NCBI RefSeq assembly: GCF_001425905.1
Contig: NZ_LMDY01000012.1
Coordinates: 591,066-655,065 of the forward strand
DNA from: Methylibium sp. Root1272
GTDB taxonomy: Bacteria; Pseudomonadota; Gammaproteobacteria; Burkholderiales; Burkholderiaceae_C
DNA length: 64,000 nucleotides
Direction: 5' to 3'
The notes under the pieces were generated by a model. That model was not told the DNA's origin, ran no database searches, and saw only the letters and a list, made by a program, of their open reading frames with translations. Shown here piece by piece: positions 59,758 through 64,000 of this stretch (within the stretch, counting starts at the first letter, position 1; each line of letters opens with the position of its first letter). Both the position numbers and the translations under genes were made by a program.

Positions 59758-61257
59758 TCAGGCAGTTGCGTCGCTCGCCAGCACCACCTGGTTGCGCCCG
59801 TTCGCCTTCGCCCGGTAGAGCGCCCGGTCGGCCTGGCGGATCAGCGTCTCGTGGGTGTCGTGCTCGCCGGGCACCAGCACCGCCACGCCGATGCTGGCGG
59901 TGACGACACCGAACGGTGAGAGCTCGTGCCGATGCCCCAGGTCCTCGAGGGCCTTGCAGATGCTGCGCGACATCGCGAGCGCGCTGGCCTCGTCGGCTGC
60001 CACCGCGACAATAGCGAACTCCTCGCCGCCGTAGCGCGCCACCAGGTCGCCGGCGCGGCGCACGTTGGCGCTCAGCACCTGCGCGATGGTGCGCAGGCAG
60101 TCGTCGCCGGCCTGGTGGCCGTAGTGGTCGTTGTAGTGCTTGAACAGGTCCACGTCGAGCAGAGCGAGCGCCAGCGGCTGGCCGCTGAGGCGGGCGTGGC
60201 GCCATTCGCCGGCGATGAACTCGTCGAAGCGCCGCCGGTTGGCGATGCCGGTCAGGCCGTCGGTAGCGCTCAGCGTGCCGAGCTTGCTGTTGGACTCTTC
60301 CAGTTTCAGCGTGCGCTCGCGCACCTTGTCCTCCAGGCTGCGCGTCAGCGCCCGCTGCTCGCTCAGCAGCGTGGCGAAGCCCATGCCGACGATGCTGAGT
60401 GTCAGGATGAACTCCTGCGTGCGCAGGATCAGCTCGTGCGGCGACGCGTCGCCGAAGGGCTTGTGGCCCGTGGTCTGGGCCCAGGCGGTGGCCAGCGCGA
60501 TGAGCGCGACCGCCAGTGCGGTCCAGCGCGTGCCGAAGCGGACCGCCATGTACAGCATCGAGGGCAGCAGCAGGTTGGGCGTCAGCGGCACGCCGCCCCA
60601 GCGCTCCGATTGCCCCGACAGGATCAGGCCGGCCAGCGCGACCGTGAACAGCAGCACCACGCCGTCCTGCCAGCGCAGCCGGACCGGCTCGAGCGCGGGC
60701 TGGGCCAGGGCCAGCAGCAGCGGCGTGCAGATCAACAACCCCAGGCCGTCGCCGAACCACCACAGCAACACCAGCGTGGGATAGGGCGTCTCGACGCCGT
60801 CCATCTCCCGCAGCACCAGGCCCGCCAGCAGCGCGGCGACGAGCGCGCTGAACAGCGGACCGATCACGACGAACTTGCCCAGGTCCTGGATCCGCTCGAG
60901 CCCCGGTGAGGTGCCGGCACGGCGCAGCAGCAGGTAGGCCACCGTCACCTCCGTGAGGTTGACGAGGCTCAGCAGTACCGCCTGCAGCGGCGGGAACACC
61001 GGCAGGTTGGCGAGCACGTCGGAGCTGAAGGTCAGCGTGGCCAGCCACCCGCCGCGCCGGCCCCGGAAGTGCAGCAGGGCCGCCAGCAGCACCGCATTGG
61101 GCAGCCAGATCACCACCTCGTTCTCGGGCGACACGGCGCACAGGAAGGTCAGCTTGACGCTGGCGAAATGCAGCAACGGCAGCAGCAGGTAGACCCACCC
61201 TGCAGGCGGTCGGTCGGCCAGCGTGTTCGGTTGCGGGGAGAGCATCGTCGGGGTCAT
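59758..61257 (-). CDS. MASE1-type membrane diguanylate cyclase (GGDEF)
   Basis: 499 residues from the ATG at 61257 (ATG 61293 adds 12). Eight or so membrane segments in a MASE1-like sensor (about 1-300), a short coiled coil, then GGDEF (about 335-495) with RYGGEEFAIVA, so the A-site is intact, and DVDLFKHYNDHYGHQAGDD for nucleotide binding. Makes c-di-GMP. No RxxD inhibitory site is obvious upstream of GGEEF. Opposes the EAL protein at 51446-52660. Confidence 0.9.
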   Translation of the reverse strand: MTPTMLSPQPNTLADRPPAGWVYLLLPLLHFASVKLTFLCAVSPENEVVIWLPNAVLLAALLHFRGRRGGWLATLTFSSDVLANLPVFPPLQAVLLSLVNLTEVTVAYLLLRRAGTSPGLERIQDLGKFVVIGPLFSALVAALLAGLVLREMDGVETPYPTLVLLWWFGDGLGLLICTPLLLALAQPALEPVRLRWQDGVVLLFTVALAGLILSGQSERWGGVPLTPNLLLPSMLYMAVRFGTRWTALAVALIALATAWAQTTGHKPFGDASPHELILRTQEFILTLSIVGMGFATLLSEQRALTRSLEDKVRERTLKLEESNSKLGTLSATDGLTGIANRRRFDEFIAGEWRHARLSGQPLALALLDVDLFKHYNDHYGHQAGDDCLRTIAQVLSANVRRAGDLVARYGGEEFAIVAVAADEASALAMSRSICKALEDLGHRHELSPFGVVTASIGVAVLVPGEHDTHETLIRQADRALYRAKANGRNQVVLASDATA

Positions 61258-61437
61258 CGAACCGGTACGTCCTGGAAGATGGATATCGGCCATTCGGTGG
61301 GCGCAGCGCAGTCCCACGGAGCGCGACCGTGCGGATCGGCGGGGCCGGATGTGAAGGATGCCCGATATGAGCGGGCGATCGCCGGCACCGCGGCGCGGCA
61401 CACCGCAGCAGGTACGACGTCTGCAGCTTGCCGCCGA

Positions 61438-63222
61438 TCAATCCGTTGCCGGCACGATGGGTCGCAGCGAGGGCTGGCGCGCCAGGACGGCGTCGCGCGG
61501 GCCGGCGTCGACCACGCAGCCCGCGGCCATCAGCACGACGCTGTCGAAGCGGTCGAGCAGGCTCAGGCGGTGGATCGACGCGACCACGCAGGCCGTGGGA
61601 AACGCTTGTGCGATGCGTTCCATCACGCGGGCTTCGGTCGGCGCATCGAGCGCGCTGGTGGGTTCGTCCAGCAGCAGCAGCGAACTGCCCTGCGCGGCGA
61701 GTACGCCGCGCGCCAGGCAGAGGCGCTGCCGCTGGCCGCCCGACAGGTTGAATCCGCGCTCGGATAGCGCCGTGTCGACGGTGCCCCGGATGGCGACGAG
61801 CACCTCGTCGAACGTGCTCACGTGCAGAGCGGCGTGCAGGTCGGCGTCGCTGCAGTCCTGCCCGAAGCTCAGGTTCTCGCGCACGCTCGCCTCGAACACC
61901 TCGACCTCCTGCGGGATCAGGGTCGCCAGTCGGCGCAGCCGCGGCCCGTCGGCCGGCCGATCGTCGAGCGTGAGCCGGCCGCCGCCCGGCGTGTAGAGGC
62001 CCGCCAGCACGCGCAGCAGTGTGCTCTTGCCGCCCCCGCTGGGGCCGACCAGCGCGACGCGCTGGCCGCGCCGCAGTTCGAGCGTCACCTCGCGCAGCCC
62101 GTGGGCCAGGCGCTCGCTGCCGGCCGCGGCGCCGCCGCGTGCTGCATAGTCCCAGGCCAGCCCCTCCACGCGCAGCACCTGCCAGTCGGCTTCAGGGTCG
62201 ATGCGCTCCTCGGCCGGCACCGCTGCACGCGTCGGCGCGGCCTCGATGGGCGCGGCACTGCCGTAGTCGGTGTGCATCCGGGCGAAGGACTGGAAGTTGG
62301 CCGCCATCGACGTCACCACGCCCGCCGCCTGCTGCGCGTACTGGTAGACCATGAAGACCGCGCCCAGCATCACCGCCTGCTGCCCCGGCGCGCGCGACTG
62401 CCATACATACACGGCGACCAGCGCCCAGGTCAGCGCGAGCCCCATCACGTCGACCGCGCACCACTTGCCCTCGTTGAGCAGCACCGTGCGCCGCAGGGGT
62501 GCCGACACCGCCGCGAGGCGCTTCGCCAGCAGCGTGCGCGACGCGGCCGTGAGTCTCAGACCGATGACCGTCGATGCGTTCGACAGGAAGTCGAGCAGCG
62601 CCGCGACGTAGCGGCGGTCGGCATCGTTCTCGGTGCGCGCCAGCTGCATCAGCGCGCGGTCGAAGCGCAGGATCACCAGGCCGATCACCGCGTAGCCGGC
62701 GAGCGCCAGTGCGCCGCTGGTGCGCGACAGCAGCGTCAGCGCGACCAGCGGCCCCACCAGGTTGACGGCGCTGGCGAGGTAGACGAACTGCGTCTGCGCG
62801 AAGTCCGACAGCGCGCGGCTCGCCTGGTGCACGCGGTGTTGCAGCTCGCCGGAGTGGTGCCCGTCATGCCACGCGAGCGGGGCGCCGGCGATGCGCGCGT
62901 ACAGCGCATCGGCCAGCGTCTCGCGCACGCGCAGGCCGACGTTGCGCTCCAGGATGCGGCCGGGGCCATGGGCCGCCCACGACAGCGCGTAGAGGGCGGC
63001 GAGCGCTGCGATCCAGCGGCCGGCGCCGTGCAGGTTGCCGCCCTGCAGCGCATTGATCGCCTGCCCGGCCAGCCAGGGCATCGCCAGCCTCAGCAACTGC
63101 GAGGCGGTGAGCAGTGCCGCCGCGCCGAGCAGTTGGCCGCGCGCTCCCGCGGCGTGGCGCCAGAGCGCGCGGTACAGCGTTCCGATCGCGCGACCTGCGG
63201 GTGCGGCGACGGCAGCGGTCAT
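61438..63222 (-). CDS. ABC transporter, fused permease and ATPase (exporter type)
   Basis: 594 residues. Permease half (about 1-310) with six membrane segments, ATPase half with Walker A GPSGGGKST, LIPQEVEVF (Q-loop), LSGGQRQR and LLLLDEPTSAL, and H-loop SIHRLS. Its N-terminal start MTAAVAAPAGRAIGTLYRAL precedes the first helix. Works as a dimer; substrate unknown. A 74-codon gene lies 19 bases upstream in the same direction. Confidence 0.92.
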   Translation of the reverse strand: MTAAVAAPAGRAIGTLYRALWRHAAGARGQLLGAAALLTASQLLRLAMPWLAGQAINALQGGNLHGAGRWIAALAALYALSWAAHGPGRILERNVGLRVRETLADALYARIAGAPLAWHDGHHSGELQHRVHQASRALSDFAQTQFVYLASAVNLVGPLVALTLLSRTSGALALAGYAVIGLVILRFDRALMQLARTENDADRRYVAALLDFLSNASTVIGLRLTAASRTLLAKRLAAVSAPLRRTVLLNEGKWCAVDVMGLALTWALVAVYVWQSRAPGQQAVMLGAVFMVYQYAQQAAGVVTSMAANFQSFARMHTDYGSAAPIEAAPTRAAVPAEERIDPEADWQVLRVEGLAWDYAARGGAAAGSERLAHGLREVTLELRRGQRVALVGPSGGGKSTLLRVLAGLYTPGGGRLTLDDRPADGPRLRRLATLIPQEVEVFEASVRENLSFGQDCSDADLHAALHVSTFDEVLVAIRGTVDTALSERGFNLSGGQRQRLCLARGVLAAQGSSLLLLDEPTSALDAPTEARVMERIAQAFPTACVVASIHRLSLLDRFDSVVLMAAGCVVDAGPRDAVLARQPSLRPIVPATD

Positions 63223-63241
63223 CGCGTCGTCTCGTCCGCGG

Positions 63242-63466
63242 CTATTTCTTCGGGGGCGGGTCGGGCAGCGGGAGCTCGTTCAGCGCGTCCCACTGGGACA
63301 GCGACAGGTCCAGTTCGGCCACGTCAGGCTTTCGCGGCTCCATGTTGCGCCGGCGCTCGCGGCCGCCGGGCGGTTGGGGCGACTCGGTACGCCGCCGGTC
63401 CTGGCCCGAGCGGCGGTCGGTCGAGCCGGCGGCTGGCGGTGTTGGGCGGATGTTCTCGCTGGACAT
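63242..63466 (-). CDS. Small arginine-rich protein upstream of the ABC exporter
   Basis: 74 residues from the ATG at 63466 (MSSENIRPTPPAAGSTDRRS). Arginine-rich RRSGQDRRR and GGRERRRN motifs resemble the basic patches that precede PilZ-type modules, but no PilZ domain follows. Acidic C-terminus. Co-transcribed with the ABC exporter; role unknown. Confidence 0.5.
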   Translation of the reverse strand: MSSENIRPTPPAAGSTDRRSGQDRRRTESPQPPGGRERRRNMEPRKPDVAELDLSLSQWDALNELPLPDPPPKK

Positions 63467-63783
63467 GGGAGTCTGGCGACCTCGAGGGAGCGCTTGCGTG
63501 GGACGGGTAACCATACCTGATCCTCGGCGGTCCCCGAACGGCGACGGCCTTGCCGGAAATGCCGAAATTGCCGCCGTGGCGATGCTGCAGATCCTGAATC
63601 CACGCGCCGAGGCGCGCTGTCGATGCCGGGGTCCGCCTGGAAAACATGTTCGCAATCAACGGCTTGGCGTTGCCCTCCGGCTTGGCCCTGCGATTGCTTC
63701 AAGGCCTCCACGCACCGGTCGAAGTGCGGCTGCGACGGGTCGCTCGACCGCAACGTCCATCAACAACGGAGACATGACGTTCC
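63467..63783. other. Intergenic region between divergent genes
   Basis: About 317 bases containing the promoters of the minus-strand small gene and the plus-strand Rieske gene. Overlapping frames here have no recognisable product. No repeat noted. Confidence 0.45.
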
Positions 63784-64000
63784 ATGGAAACCCAGATCCC
63801 TTTTCTGCTGAACGCCTGGTACGTGGCGGCGCTGTCGACCGAGGTCGGGCCGGAGGCGCTGTTCCACCGCAGGATCCTCGACACCTCGATCCTGATCTAC
63901 CGCAGGCAGGACGGGACGCCGGTGGCGTTGCACGATCGTTGCCCGCACCGGTTCGCACCGCTGCACCTGGGCAAGCGCATCGGCGACGAGGTGGCCTGCC
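63784..64000 (+). CDS. Rieske oxygenase (VanA-like), 5' part cut by the window end
   Basis: 72 codons visible, starting METQIPFLLNAWYVAALSTE, the usual start of vanillate O-demethylase-type oxygenases. The first Rieske ligands appear as CPHRFAPLHLG (Cys53, His55); the second ligand pair lies beyond the window. Unrelated in sequence detail to the oxygenase at 23300-24853. Partner reductase and substrate would be to the right. Confidence 0.85.
   Translation, partial: METQIPFLLNAWYVAALSTEVGPEALFHRRILDTSILIYRRQDGTPVALHDRCPHRFAPLHLGKRIGDEVAC

Noticed and set aside
58513..61767. Very long histidine/glutamine/arginine-rich open frames antiparallel to the antiporter, GGDEF and ABC genes
   Set aside because: Mirror frames of real genes with strong codon bias; the annotated strands carry all the domain motifs.

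Overview
The window is high-GC DNA from a Gram-negative bacterium, most likely a betaproteobacterium of the order Burkholderiales. The evidence is a Burkholderiales-type trimeric porin, SRAP proteins of a family common in that group, lipoproteins with lipoboxes, a P4-type integrase and Rieske/MFS catabolic modules. I cannot name the species.

Layout. (1) 1-4.46 kb: mobile-type genes including a LapG-like protease, a YegP-like protein, an SRAP gene cut short by a stop codon, small paralogous proteins, a perfect LexA box, umuD and the 5' part of umuC. (2) 4.46-16.8 kb: a block sitting inside umuC. It encodes a Ugp-like ABC importer, a GpdQ/CpdA-like phosphodiesterase, a HAD phosphatase, a Na/Pi (PhoU-domain) transporter, a DeoR repressor, a sigma-54 activator and a porin. 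This reads as uptake and dephosphorylation of a phosphodiester. Three promoters share 10-bp-phased GATC/GAAC repeats that look like the DeoR operator. The 3' part of umuC resumes at about 16.88 kb and carries an 8-bp tandem duplication that shifts the frame. (3) 17.8-25.8 kb: a catabolic cluster with LysR and GntR regulators, class II aldolase, MFS importer, small membrane protein, ketol-acid reductoisomerase paralogue, Rieske oxygenase and its reductase. TGTATACA palindromes mark likely GntR sites. (4) 25.86-27.9 kb: debris (qorB-like and MFS fragments) around a large serine recombinase.

(5) 28.09-45.07 kb: a 17-kb island bounded by 52-bp near-identical direct repeats. The right copy overlaps what looks like the 3' end of a tRNA-Ser plus its terminator, and lies next to a P4-type integrase. 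The island carries an AlpA-like excisionase, a RepA-like ATPase, HNH nuclease, HK97-type prohead protease and tail tape-measure gene, with no recognisable terminase large subunit, portal or capsid gene. It also has a second LexA box, an intact SRAP gene and, at 31.96-33.9 kb, an integrase-less gene-cassette array with three attC sites.

(6) 45.07-64 kb: chromosome-like DNA with a chemoreceptor, a very large hybrid sensor kinase coupled to a REC-EAL protein, a tautomerase/MarR pair sharing an operator-like sequence, a nitrilase with divergent AraC regulator and MFS transporter, a hemerythrin protein, a ChaA-type antiporter, a MASE1-GGDEF protein, an ABC exporter, and the first part of another Rieske oxygenase running off the end.

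The main themes are layered insertion (a split umuC, tandem att-like sites, cassette array), SOS control, and two accessory metabolic loci whose substrates are not established.
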